Shown in pieces: positions 51,437-63,039 of a stretch of DNA of 64,000 nucleotides. Numbering within the stretch: position 1 is the stretch's first letter; each line of letters starts with the position of its first letter. The stretch comes from Perkinsus chesapeaki (lineage: Eukaryota; Perkinsozoa; Perkinsida; Perkinsidae): assembly GCA_013115145.1 (NCBI GenBank), contig JAAPAO010000141.1:1-64000 (forward strand), written 5' to 3'. The notes beneath the pieces are model-generated. The model searched no databases, was not told the origin of the DNA, and saw only the letters and a program-made list of their open reading frames with translations. The position numbers and the translations under genes were made by a program.

Positions 51437-53079
51437 ATGTTACCATTGCAAAAGCCTAATGAGGTCGGCAAGGTGGGTGACGTCATTTCTGATTGAAAAA
51501 GCGTATTTCGCTATTCCTTGTAGGCCCTTCTCGTCCCTGATGCCGCAACGCCTGCTAACTCATCATCAGTCTACACTAGATATCTGAGTCAATTCTATAA
51601 AACCAAGCTGTGCAAGTAAGGGGCATCCTAGTGTTATATCAAATGTTAGCTTCAACCTTAGATACCATGTTGAAGGCTATTGTAATCGTGGAGATAACTG
51701 CACACATGCCCACAGTATGATGACGTTACTAATGTCCATTCCCATAACTTTTTAGGCGTATCTGAGCTCGAATCGCAGCCTAATCTTTCTCGAGCTAGGA
51801 TGTGCCGCATACTCTTGCAGAAAGGTCACTGTGATGACGTTGATTGTGCTTATGCACATGACCTTGATACGGTAAACAACGAGCAGGATCTCTGAGGAAT
51901 CTTTGAGGATTCCCTATAGGTTAATTCGATTACCCTCATTTTCTAGGTTAAGTCCGCCAACGCCTTTTTCCGCACCAAACTATGTGATTTCGCAAAGAAA
52001 GGCCATTGCAAGCTCGGTGATAAGTAAGAGGGCTCTGCCCAAGTTAGTTGGTATCATTCTATTGATCAGATGTCGATACGCTCACTGCGAATCCGAGCTT
52101 ATTAGAGATGATTCGGGTTTTGATGATACAGGCAATTATGGATTACAGAAAGCTCATACTGTGGATACTCTTGACGAGCCAACACGTGATAGAAAGTTGG
52201 CTGCCATACATGGTAGACAGCGAAGGAAAAGGTATAGTTAATAATTATGCTCACAATAAATTTACTATCAGGCGTGGTCGTATGAATAAAGCTCATACCG
52301 CTCCTCTAATTGATAGTCCAAAAATGGATGGTAACACCCTCGTATGATGGTAGTTTAATAACCTCATTAGGTCATCGCCCGCCCGAAGTATTACCATTAA
52401 CCACTGCTCGAAAAGAAAATATTGCTCACACTTTTTTCCAACGGCCCCCTCCCGTTGACACTGGTGTAGATGCTATCTCAGGCAAGAAACAGCAAGAAGA
52501 ACAATATCATCAAATAATATATAATAAACGATATGTAAGTGATTTTATTATTTATTATTATTTTATTATTAGTCTGATATCGATTATAAAGATGAGATGG
52601 TATCTGGGGGTAGTACCATTGATCCTCCTACTTCTTCATGTATGTACTATTATTATCCTTCTCCTTTACCGGGGTTTACCGGTATTCCGTATGGTGGACC
52701 ATTTTCCAACAATACTCGTCCGCAACAAGAAGGATCGAGGAATAATATTCCTCAATATATCCCACCACAGGGTCCTCCTCCTCCTACTAGTGGTGCTTCA
52801 ACACCATGTATGATGTATATGGTTCCAGTACCAATGTCGCTGCCACAAGATTCCGCCAGACACTTTTCTGACCACCACCACCTTACAAGTGATGCTAGGA
52901 ACAGCAGCCGTAACGGTAATAATAACAAATACGTTTCGTTTTGTTTGATATTATTTACTTCAGTTTGCACAGCAGACAAGTCACGTAGCGGTCTCATGTT
53001 TGGTGGTGCATACGAGCTGATCAACAACTCGACTTGGTCGTCGTCGTCGCCGGTTGTTGTTAAGGATGATAAGCATTAA
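51437..53079 (+). CDS. Three-CCCH zinc-finger RNA-binding protein
   Basis: Exon 1 starts at ATG 51437 (MLPLQKPNEVGK). Spliced exons then give three tandem CCCH fingers: CKYHVEGYCNRGDNCTHAH (Cx7Cx5Cx3H), CRILLQKGHCDDVDCAYAH (Cx8Cx4Cx3H) and CDFAKKGHCKLGDKCRYAH (Cx7Cx5Cx3H). Each is preceded by a (K/R)xxLC or RARMC lead. The joins across 58-, 46- and 46-nt introns are fixed by the finger spacing. After the fingers the protein is Pro/Gln/Tyr-rich (MYYYYPSPLPGFTGIPYGG) to a stop at 53079. By family these proteins bind AU-rich or other mRNA elements and tune mRNA stability or translation. Confidence 0.88.
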
Positions 53080-53286
53080 AAGATATATATGTTTTATGAG
53101 TAGTTGCCCCAACGTTAGGCGTACTCATGTTTGACAGTTTCCTTCTGCTACCATTATTCCTCAATATCTTTTTAAATCGGACCGGTTCGTTTCTATTCCT
53201 TCTCAATGAGGCTTGTCATTTCATACATATCACCAGCGTTATATTATTGAGTTTAGTAAGCTAATAATATAGCTCATACAAGGATT

Positions 53287-53561
53287 ATGATGTTAAAGCA
53301 GCATCCAGGTGGTGACAAAAAAATAAAAAGAAAAATCGATGAACTCGAAATACAATTATCATCACCATTAACGCCGATCGGTAAGGAAGCTGTTGTCACG
53401 GCGGAGGTGATAAAATATGTCATGACGTCATTTTACGTTTTCTCCATCAGAAGTTGGCCAGGAAGCACCCCACTGATTCCGGAGCTGTGTTGGATGCCTT
53501 GGTCTCAGCAGCTACTTACAACCCTGCAAAGGCTACTTGCTCATCTGAGGAGGTGAAATGA
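53287..53561 (+). CDS. Small protein of unknown function, about 76 residues
   Basis: Two exons (53287-53406 and about 53452-53561) join in phase 0 across a 45-nt intron: KEAVVTAE then KLARKHPTDSGAVLDALV. It is basic at the N-terminus (GGDKKIKRKIDELE), helical, and has no membrane segment or signal peptide. No family is recognised. Confidence 0.5.
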
Positions 53562-53705
53562 GTGGGCCATCGGAGACAAAATGTCATCGAGATAACATCG
53601 GGCAGCGACGAGGCGGCCTCGTTAGTGTGATAGTTTCACACTCGGTCATCGATAGAAATTGAATGGATCATCTTGGCTTAATTGACATCGAAAACTATTA
53701 ATGAA

Positions 53706-53976
53706 ATGCCGAGACCGACGAAGCTCAAAGTTCTAGTAGGTATTGAAATCATCATCACATCCAAGCAGAACAGTAGAAGCATTTATCATTCAATATTTGG
53801 TCGACGGCATGGAGAATGAAGAGTCCTCATCATCCTCATCACCGTTCAAAGCAGATGATATTACTAGTAGTATCCGACGAGCAATATCATGTATAGGATT
53901 GGATAATATAGAAGATGTGCCATGGTGGCTGATGGTCTATGTAATAACAACCAATAACAACGACATTTATTCTTGA
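53706..53976 (+). CDS. Small protein of unknown function
   Basis: MPRPTKLKVLV joins across a 34-nt intron to VEAFIIQYLVDGMENEESSS and ends WWLMVYVITTNNNDIYS. A poly-Ser stretch sits in the middle. No family is recognised and the start is a proposal. Confidence 0.4.
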
Positions 53977-54214
53977 AATCATCCACCTTGTTATTACTCT
54001 TTATACTCATTATACTGATAATCTTTATTTCCGATGATCTTCCATATTATTAATAAGTAAAATACATATTCAATATCTTTATAACGTATTATGCCAGAGT
54101 ATACGCGCCGCCACTTGCTGTCAATTATGTCTTACTGTAGTCCTTGTCTTATTTCTGGTACTACCATCCCATTTCTATGGCTTTCCCATCTCTTAGATCC
54201 ATGCAATAGGTTCG

Positions 54215-57200
54215 ATGAAGAGTGATAAAGGTTTGCTCGAGGTCAATGAGCTCCTCAGCCGCAATCCATATCCTAGTTTGTGTAGAGTTGTGGTTAACGA
54301 GGTTATAGCTGGTAATACAGAGGAGGAAGAGGGTTCGATATTCGATCCTACAACAGGAGGATCGTCAGACGAGATATTTATCGTCGTAATCATTTGTTCT
54401 GGGGCGGCAGTCTGGTAATTACCAAACCTTTGTGATGGGCGGTTTTATTTTTCAATAGCTCTACTCGCCAATTTTGCTGCTAGATGAACCAGTTATATAG
54501 TGGCACTATTATTAACTCTACGGAATCCACATATTGTGCTGCCAAAATATATGGATTCCTCAGAGTCACCTTTGATCCCTGCTGCGCGCCGATAATATTA
54601 TATATGTTATTGGTCAGTTTCTGAGAGAATCGATGAGAGGCTGAGGCCATCTGTTGTGGTGTGCCTTGACAAAGTGCCAATCGACACATTAGAGGGACTA
54701 TTGGTGATGGAGGGTAAAGAGGGAAGAAGTCTAGGAGTACCGGGATGGATAAGGAATGATATTATTAATAGGGCTTTGAAAGGTGATAGGGTCAGGGGAA
54801 GTGCTGATTAATAATACTACAGCAAAGGCAGCAATCTGCATTATGTCATCTAAAACACTCAGTGCTTTATAATTATATTGTATATGTAATAGATCAATAA
54901 CAGTAACATCATATACAAATACTATTATTATAGTATTATTCTACCATTTGTTATCAATTTAATCACGACTAGCTGGCTGGACAACAAAGCTGGCAACCCA
55001 CCTTGAACCGTCATCATCATCACTGCTGCATGACGATGCTTCCCCCGTCCTCATATAAGACATCGATTCTTAGTGCATCCATCGATGTCTTCGATTTGTA
55101 ACTAATCGAACTGAATAGGCCCCCCTTGGTAATATTATTCTTTCTGTTGGTAGTTCCTATCACATTTGCTGGTCATCGCACATTCCACACCATGATGAGG
55201 CTGATGCTATTTAATAGCATTGGCAACTCCCTCAAGAGAGATGTCGCGCTGCTAACTGCGGAGAGGCTATTGAGGCTTGTTTACGAAGACAAAAAACAAA
55301 TGAATGAGATTCGTGGATTGGCAAGGATGCTCCGAATGGCAAGAAGAGTACGAGTGATCTAGTCTATTCGTATGGGCCATTTTGATCAGAGCTGCTGCTG
55401 TGATGAATCTGAGGTTTATCCATGCACTCTGCAGATTGTTGTTGCCATTACTCTATGGGAGCTGGGAGACGAAATTGATCGATCAACGGCTGAGGTGAGG
55501 GACATGGACATTGAGGGCTGATATGCGGCCATGGGAAGTTGTTGGTGGAGAAGATGTGCCCCGTGGGATAAAGAGGGTGCCCCAATCCTACCGGCGCGTC
55601 GATGCATTTGTGAATGAGCCATACTGAGATGAGAAGCCATTGTAAAAGTTGTTATCGTCTATGTTTGCCTTAATGTGAAGGAGAGTATTTAATCAATACT
55701 ATAGCATACTATAGCTTATCCCGGTCATGTTTGGTTGCTGGCAAATGCTGTACTAGCAATTCAGTCTTCCAGAGGGAAACTTGAAGATGCCGATGAAAAT
55801 GTACGGAATGATTTTACGACTCGAATTCTCTCTAGTATCCTCCTTATCTCTGATGAGGTTGGTGAGGTTCTTGGTAGGTATTAATCGAATCCTGTCCAAT
55901 AATCTACTCGAATGATCATCCAAGAGATCTTCTCATGTCATCTGTTATGTCTATACAGGATGACTATTTGATATCGAAGTAACGCTACCGTACCCAGTAG
56001 AGCTCATCATGCGGACTTGATATTTTAGGTTGCACGGGAAGCTCCGACAGGATAATCGCCAAACCTGTTCGGAAACTACTCCACCGTTGGTTGGTTGCTT
56101 GCCGATCACAATGATGTGGATGAGTTGGCTCATGGCCTCGCCCAGTTCGTACACAAACGAGAATTTGCCCTCCCTTGCAGTTGCGACAGTAAACCGATCA
56201 CGTGATCGATTTGTTTAATCCCTCTCCGATCATCAGTTGCTTTATCGTATCGGCGTGAGCAATTGTGTGGAAGACGCTGTGATGGTTCCATCACTTGTTT
56301 CAAGTGATGGGTTCTCTTTGCGAATGCTTCCTCAACTGATTCAAGTTATGCCATTACTCCAAGGAAACATCGAACAGCAGCAGGAGACAGCATTTGCATT
56401 GGCTAACCACTTTAAAGTTCATAAGAACGTCGCTAAACACGAATCTATCAAAGTGAGGGAGAAGTCATCTACTTTACCACCTCTTGAGAATGTTCCCTGC
56501 TCAGCCGTTTGTATATAGAACAATGACATCTTTATTTACCCTTCCGGAAGCTGCCTCGGCAATTGGGATGCATCTGATGAGGGTAGGTTGAGACTGACTG
56601 GGAGACCGACGGCGAAGTTAGGCTGTCGCTGATGAAGTTGGGGATAATAGTTTCAACAATTTAGATCATACCTGATAATTATATTGATAAATTATTAAAT
56701 AAGTTGCAGGAGGAGTCGGGTACTATGGAGGCATCCTATTTGCAACTGCTCGAGGACTACACTAAAGAGTAACTTCGATTGAGCAGGCTGAGTGCTTGAG
56801 AATGTTTAATAACAGATACCCAGCACGAGTAGCCAGTATGCATTTGGATAGAGTGCAATCGCTTATCACTGAAGAAGAGTCAGATCATAACAGAGCGACT
56901 GGGATACGATTGATACACATCCTCTGTAAGGTGTTCATTATCATTATTATCACTATTGGACTTGCAAGGTCGCAATAGCAAATACATTAATACTCGGGAA
57001 AATCTCTTAAAGGATTCATGAATATCACCGGAACTTTATTTCGTCATCAACCTACTGTTTTGCGTACATCAGGCAAGGAAGAGTGTATGGACGTCCTCAA
57101 AAGCTGGCAGATCTTCAAGCGCAAGCAAAAGTACTTGTTTGACCGACAGAAGTCTGGTGAAGAGACCAATCGTGAGGTAGGCTGCTGTTTCTCACCACCT

Positions 57201-58330
57201 TGACAGAGATTGGTTGTCGGCAGGTTTTGCTTTTGGCGGCCGATGTTGAACCTGGTATGTCCGGCGTCGAGTACATATGGAGTAACGTATCACCTTGTTC
57301 TGGACACTTGTTGTTCAATCCTCAGGCCTGGATTGCTTTAGCGACGGTAAGCAATTTTAATTTATATGTGGAAAATTAATTATAATAATTTAAACAGCTG
57401 TTGATAATATAGGATGTCGTTATTAATAATAATATAAACCATTATTCATATACAGCAGTAGAGTGACTGGACAGGTGTTGATAATATAGGATGTCGTTAT
57501 TAATAATAATATAAACCATTATTCATATACAGCAGTAAAGTGATTGGACAGGTGTTGAGGAGAAGGGGGAAGGCATTACTAGACGATGCTTTGAACTGCC
57601 ATGGCGGCATAATCGCAGATCTTACCCCTATGAGGATTACCGAACTTGCCAATGCCCAATTGGACTCTGAATCAACCTCTGAGGAATCTTTGGTGAGTAG
57701 CTATCGATAAGTATTAGAATATCTTCCCGATTTAGAGAGCCATGTCGGCGTGCTTGGCAGCCCTGGCCGACATAGACATTACCAATATAGGTCGGAGCGC
57801 TTATATAGCTTCGAATGTGGCGAACCAAACCACATCGAAGGAGATATCTCCAATGGGAAGGAGGCTAAGTACGCCGCAGAGTTGTGTAGGGCAGAATCAT
57901 CCTAGGATGTTGCCTTATCAGATGGATATCTAAAATCGGTTTTAAGGCGATCCCCATTGGCCCAGCTGGCATTAACAAAGGGCGCTGGTCGAGCAACCCT
58001 TCCGGTGCTTAAAAGGTTACTGAAGACTGTTAGAGTACCTTCGGGAATTTTCGGAGGACCGTGAGACAAATCGATTGACACTAAGTTGGGTTGATCCTCA
58101 TACCAGATATATGGTAGCGACCAGCTGGAAAAAATTCATAAATAGATTGCTGAAAAGTGGCGAGGCGAAGCCGAATGAAGTGTACGATACTTTGATGGAA
58201 GGAATCGATACCACACCTGTAGGGTGAAGTGGGGTATAAAATGTGTATGACTTCATTGCATTAGGGCAACGCTGTGCTGGGACTGTCAGCATTGGGGAGA
58301 TGTCGACCGTTACAGTTTTCGATGAATGCT
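54215..58330 (+). other. Unresolved plus-strand exons, helical style
   Basis: Scattered frames look coding: ELLSRNPYPSLCRVVVNEVI (54.25 kb), ALLTAERLLRLVYEDKKQMN (55.25), VVAITLWELGDEIDRSTAE (55.44), LLANAVLAIQSSRGKLEDAD (55.75), NDVDELAHGLAQFVHKREFA (56.11), LRMLPQLIQVMPLLQGN (56.3) and IADLTPMRITELANAQ (57.6). They resemble the helix-pair style of the HPR/RAP-like genes elsewhere in the window. I could not chain them into one reading with confidence; one or two genes are likely here. Confidence 0.35.
57401..57554. repeat. 77-bp tandem duplication in a probable intron
   Basis: Two copies of 77 bp (57401-57477 and 57478-57554) differ at about two positions. Each contains ataggatgtcgttattaat and ends gga-cag-gtgttg, so the acceptor-like CAG is duplicated too. 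Confidence 0.9.
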
Positions 58331-58399
58331 AAAGATGCCATAGAGAAAGTGTAAGAAATGTGCTGTTTATTATTTATTAATAATATCTGGTCTCTATCA

Positions 58400-60405
58400 G
58401 ACTCAACTCTGAGGTGGATATAGGTGGACAAGCTGGAGTTCGATCACTGGCTGTTATTGCTATGGCACTTTTACTTAAATCAATGCCTTATACACAAGCA
58501 CTAGCGGTTGCTGAGGTGAAATATATCTTTATGCCACTACCTCATCATTACATTTATATATTAATCAGGTTTTATTTGCCCCCGCCACAGAAGTATCCTC
58601 TTCATCCACTCTACTTGGTCCTATCCTATGGATGTTACCCTATTGGACTTTAATTGACCACACTCAAATTGAACGTGTCGTAGAGTAAGCCCTCCTCGTG
58701 CACAATATTATCTTTATTATTCAATCTAGTCGTTTAATATTGGGCTGCCGTACCCCATCAACTGCTTTGCCATCTGGATACGGGCTTACGTTGCTGGTCA
58801 CTCTTCATTGGGACGACCCTGAAGTTCTCCATTTCATACGCGACAAGCTCACAGAATCGACTCCGGTACCACCTCATGCAGATGATGTCTGCGCACGCGT
58901 GCTGGTATGTGGTGATGTCGTCGGCGGCGGCGATTCACAGGCTTTCTCTGGAGAACTTGGAGCTATCGGCGCAGGGTTGGCTGGAGTGGACTTGGAAAGT
59001 ATGCCGGGAAAAAAGCAAGTGTATCCACCATTGGTGTCTTTCAGATAGCGCAAGTGTTGAACCGCAACTCAGAGTTTTGTATCTGGGCTCACTTTATGGT
59101 TGCCCCGGTACTCTTCCTATTATACCCATGGATAAGCTTCACGCGCCACGAAATTGTGATAATCCTCTGACTATTGTCGACAAGTTGGAGAAGTACGATG
59201 ATGAATGCACAGTTGGTGTAGCGGTTCAATTGATGCATACTGCAGAATCGATCACTTGGGCGAGCGCTAATCGCAAACGACGAGAAATCAACAACCTGTC
59301 ATATATTAAGCAAGGCACTGCACTACAGTTAGTTATGGAAGCCTGCTCGGAGGCTTCTGAAACGTCACCGCGCCACGAAATGGGTCTGTTGGCAGTTAGC
59401 CAGTTGAGCGAAGCTCTTCCGCGTAAGGCCATGCGAATCATTCTAGATAGTGCCCGAAGTCTAAGCTCCGACTCCGAACTTAAGATACGCATTCTCAGCT
59501 ATTGTGGCGAAGTTGGTTTATCAGACCTCTTTACCTTATATGAGAGAGCTTCATCATTACCCAAGGAGAGTGTTGAGAACTTGCTATGTTCCATATCACT
59601 CTTGCCGCAAAATGTCTTTGATTTCGAAGGGCCCCTTATTGCTGCTTTAGTTGCAGTGGCGAAGGGAGCATTAAATTCGGTTGACACTTCCCGTATGTTC
59701 GTAACCGACCTCAACGCGGCTTTTAGGAAGTGGAAGGATTCGCCTGATGACGATGGCGCCTCACTGTGTCGAGAGATAGTAGAATCGTTAATCGACAAAG
59801 TTCCACAACTGTTTGCTCAACCTCATCTATGGCGCATCTGCCAAGCTATTCTTGAAGATAACATCGATGAGATCTCTCTGGTGCGAATTGGGAAGCTCAA
59901 TCCTCTCTTAGTAGCAAGGATACGCAAATTCCAAGCAAAGGTGCGGCAAGAAATCCTTCAAGATACTATCCTGAACAAAGAACGATTCCGCCCTGAACAA
60001 CTATTGAAGGTTGCGGATGACTTCGTGCAATCGTCGAACAACATCGATGAGAGTCGGAGGACCATTCTTGGCCTGGCTGAGAGGTTCAGGAGTAAAGACG
60101 ATGATTTGGTGGCCCGCGACATCTGTAGAGACCTCGCGTCTGCCATTAGCATAGCGATTGCCGGTCGAGGGGAAATGCGTCTGGCAGCGACTTCATTTGA
60201 TGTCACTGAGAGGATCGACGATATCTTACCAGTTGAGCTTGCCAATAACTGGAGACCTCCTTGCTTTGGTGTTATGAAGGATATCCAACGATCGATCGAT
60301 TATGTTGGAAAGTGCCTCACTTGCGGATATGTTTTTAATGACACTGACGATCCTAATGTCTACAAGCTTGTGCAGAATATGTTTGCTAACTGTTCGGTTT
60401 CTTAA
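58400..60405 (+). CDS. Large helical protein of unknown family
   Basis: The main exon is open from about 58940 to the stop at 60405 (about 480 residues), all helical: MRIILDSARSLSSDSELKIR, LFTLYERASSLPKESVENLL, HLWRICQAILEDNIDEISLV, FRPEQLLKVADDFVQ, with a CLTCGYVF near the end. Upstream exons (GGQAGVRSLAVIAMALLLKS, EVSSSSTLLGPILWMLP) probably belong to it. It resembles armadillo/HPR-type repeats, so organellar RNA binding is possible but not shown. Its coding DNA contains three copies of motifs that are intronic elsewhere (59141, 59249, 59369). Confidence 0.6.
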
Positions 60406-60707
60406 TCGTTATTGTAGATTTTGTCAATAAGTTGTCAAGTTGGTCTCATGCATGGTAAGCTGTAAAAATAAACGCAATTGAACGCTTAAGAGGAAATATT
60501 CAATGGAAACTACGTCACATGCTTAAGGTTCTTAATTTAAGAAGGTATATATTATTATGTATATGATCCGTGGTAACCGTAACTTACCGTATTCGGACTG
60601 CATCGGCCAAGGTATTGTGATGGGTTGATAACTGTGCACGCTCTCACTCCAATAAGCCCCACATATTAATAGTAGTTTCATGAAGCCCAAGTGATGCCAT
60701 AAATAGA

Positions 60708-61945
60708 TTGAACTTCCAATTGAACCTACCATTTGGCATTGTCAGTGTGTTTTCATATTTGTTTGAGATTGTCTCCACCTCCACCTCCTCCTCCTTCTCC
60801 ACTGCTCGGTCTGTCCTTCCTATGTATTCAACTAATCTAGACTCTGGCAACAACATCACTCATAATGAATATGACTATCTGATCATCTCTAATGAGATTT
60901 CCAAGGAAAACGCTGATGGCCGAGGGTACAGCAGCAGCATCATCATCACCTACTCAACCGTCCACTAGTTGTTGTTGTTCTCTTTAGTTTGTTAAATTAC
61001 CTTGACGCACCGCACAGGTGTGTAACAGCTGAAATGAGAGCCACTCTCATAACTTGGATAATTGAGGTGCATTACAATTTAAGCGATGATAGATTCAGAG
61101 AAGAATCATTATTTCTGGCCGTAATGGTATCCGCATCTAGCGTTGCTCATCAAGCTCATCAGATCGACATCATGGATCGATTCCTAGCTGCATCACCGGA
61201 CACAAGGAGTCGACACTTACAGTTAGTTGCTTGCGCTGCACTTCTCATCGCAATGAAGTAAGGGTAAGATAAGACGTGCAATTACTATGTCGTTAGATTT
61301 GAAGACCTCAGTCATCCAAGTCTATCAGCTATGGTTTCTACATGTGGTATCGGGACATATTCAGCAACACAATTAGCAAAAATGGAGACTAATATACTCA
61401 ATACACTTGAGTATGCACAAAGAGCAATATATAAGCCATTAACATTATAGATTCGACCTAAAACGCCCGACTGCACTGTTCTTCATCCAGTTCATCATGG
61501 GTAATTCTACTACAGAACTGGAGCGACGTCTGGCTGTGTAGCGTATCTGCAATAGTAGTCTCTTTTTTACATTTGAACAGTTACCTTCTCCGTCTCTCCA
61601 TCATTGAACCTCAATATATCGCTTATCCCAAAAGCCTTATAGCTGCGGGAATCTGTGCTGCAGCAGTCGGTATCCTGTGCCCACATCGTGTCTCTAGTAT
61701 AGAGTAAGTTCAATGCTGATGGGGCTCCCTATACTTTGATCAGATTCTATTATGATGAGGATCTAGTAGATGGATTGGCGAGGCAGCTTGTAGCTTTCTA
61801 CTATAGCGCCCAACATCATTATCAGTCTGATCCTCATCGGTACTACAACTCGGTCAAGGTGGTTTCAAGGACATCCCTTCCATTGGCTGATAAATGGCCA
61901 TATAGTGATGGCCATAGCGGTGGCATTGATGCCATCACCTTTTAA
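60708..61945 (+). CDS. Cyclin, A/B-type box
   Basis: The cyclin N-box is clear: RCVTAEMRATLITWIIEVHY, then LFLA joined over a 43-nt intron to IDIMDRFLAASPDTRSR and LQLVACAALLIAMK. FEDLSHPSLSAMVSTCGIGT then YSATQLAKMETNILNTLE and FDLKRPTALFFIQFIMG follow. The C-box follows as RLSIIEPQYIAYPKSLIAAG, then DEDLVDGLARQLVAFYY, stop near 61945. MRAxLxxWIxEVH is the CDK-binding signature of mitotic-type cyclins. The first exon (from about 60708) is weakly supported, and a destruction box was not seen. Confidence 0.83.
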
Positions 61946-62385
61946 GATGAATTATTGTCACTACCGGTGGTTATTTGGTATGAGCCTTGAACATTGACAA
62001 GGCAGGCTCAATACCACATGCTTTGCTTATCAAGGCTGTTGTTCCGAGCCCATTCCAATTCACCAACGTGGAACTGCTTTCACGGTTGCATGCCTCTTCG
62101 TTACGGTGCACAATAGCATCATCATCACCAGTACTGTTTTGTTATGTTGTTGATTCAATCAACTTGGTTGATGAAACGTTCGCTTTGAAGCACTAAATTC
62201 GCAGAACGCTACATGGGATATCGGTAAGCGAAACATTGCCTTCCGGAGCTCAGCAAAATCTGCAGCCGTGTCTTTGAGATATCAGATTCTACACAATTTA
62301 CCTCATCCAACTGAAGGGCAGCAAAGAAGACTGCACAGAGAAGTAGGCTGGTCCCTCGACTCGGTCACATCCAATTACCCGGCAA

Positions 62386-63017
62386 CTACTTCGATTCCAG
62401 AATGATAGTGATATCAATGGGGTCGGGAATCGCCAAGACAAGGCTATTATTGTGGAGGTAGGTAATGTTCGTACCTAGAGGGCAGCCGTTGGAAAGAATA
62501 ATAGTTATTATGACCTTCGATGAATATCTGAGCATAAGCTGGGAACACCGAAATATCATTTAGAGTGATCCTTCCTTCATTGTCAATAGTAAATGCTGTG
62601 GGACCAGTGTTCTGCAGCACAACCAGAAAAACGTCAGTTTTCCAAATCGTTCTGAAAGGATAATAGATATCGAAGATGACAGCAAGCAATTATTACAGAT
62701 TAGTCAGCTTCTTAGCTGGTCCATCAAATTGTACTACAGCTGAGCCATTGCCAAGTAATGGTGCATTACCTTCCCATGTGAACGTACCATCGGGTACACG
62801 TGGGCCTGAAATTGACGATATTCATCAAGGGATTCTCTTTCGATAAGTTTACTTTGGGTAGTTGACGGGGCGACCGTTGTAGATCCTAAAATAAACCCTA
62901 AATGGATTGATAGATATAAGCTCCATAATTACCTTTGTTTGAGCTACATCCATTGAACGACAGGATAATATAGGCACATAATATAATACACCCTTGATGA
63001 GAGGGTGACTTCATCAT
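62386..63017 (-). CDS. Predicted secreted beta-rich protein
   Basis: ATG at 63017 starts MMKSPSHQGCIILCAYIILS, a signal peptide. Short introns lead to a Thr/Ser/Pro stalk (STTVAPSTTQ), then PDGTFTWEGNAPLLGNG, SAVVQFDGPAKKL, NTGPTAFTIDNEGRITLND, YAQIFIEGHNNYYSFQRL and a last exon ending PIDITIILESK, stop at 62386. The alternating pattern suggests a beta-sandwich. No family is recognised. It is the only secreted-type gene found outside the 8-18 kb cluster. Confidence 0.55.
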
Positions 63018-63039
63018 CCCAGAGGTTAAGAGCAGATCA

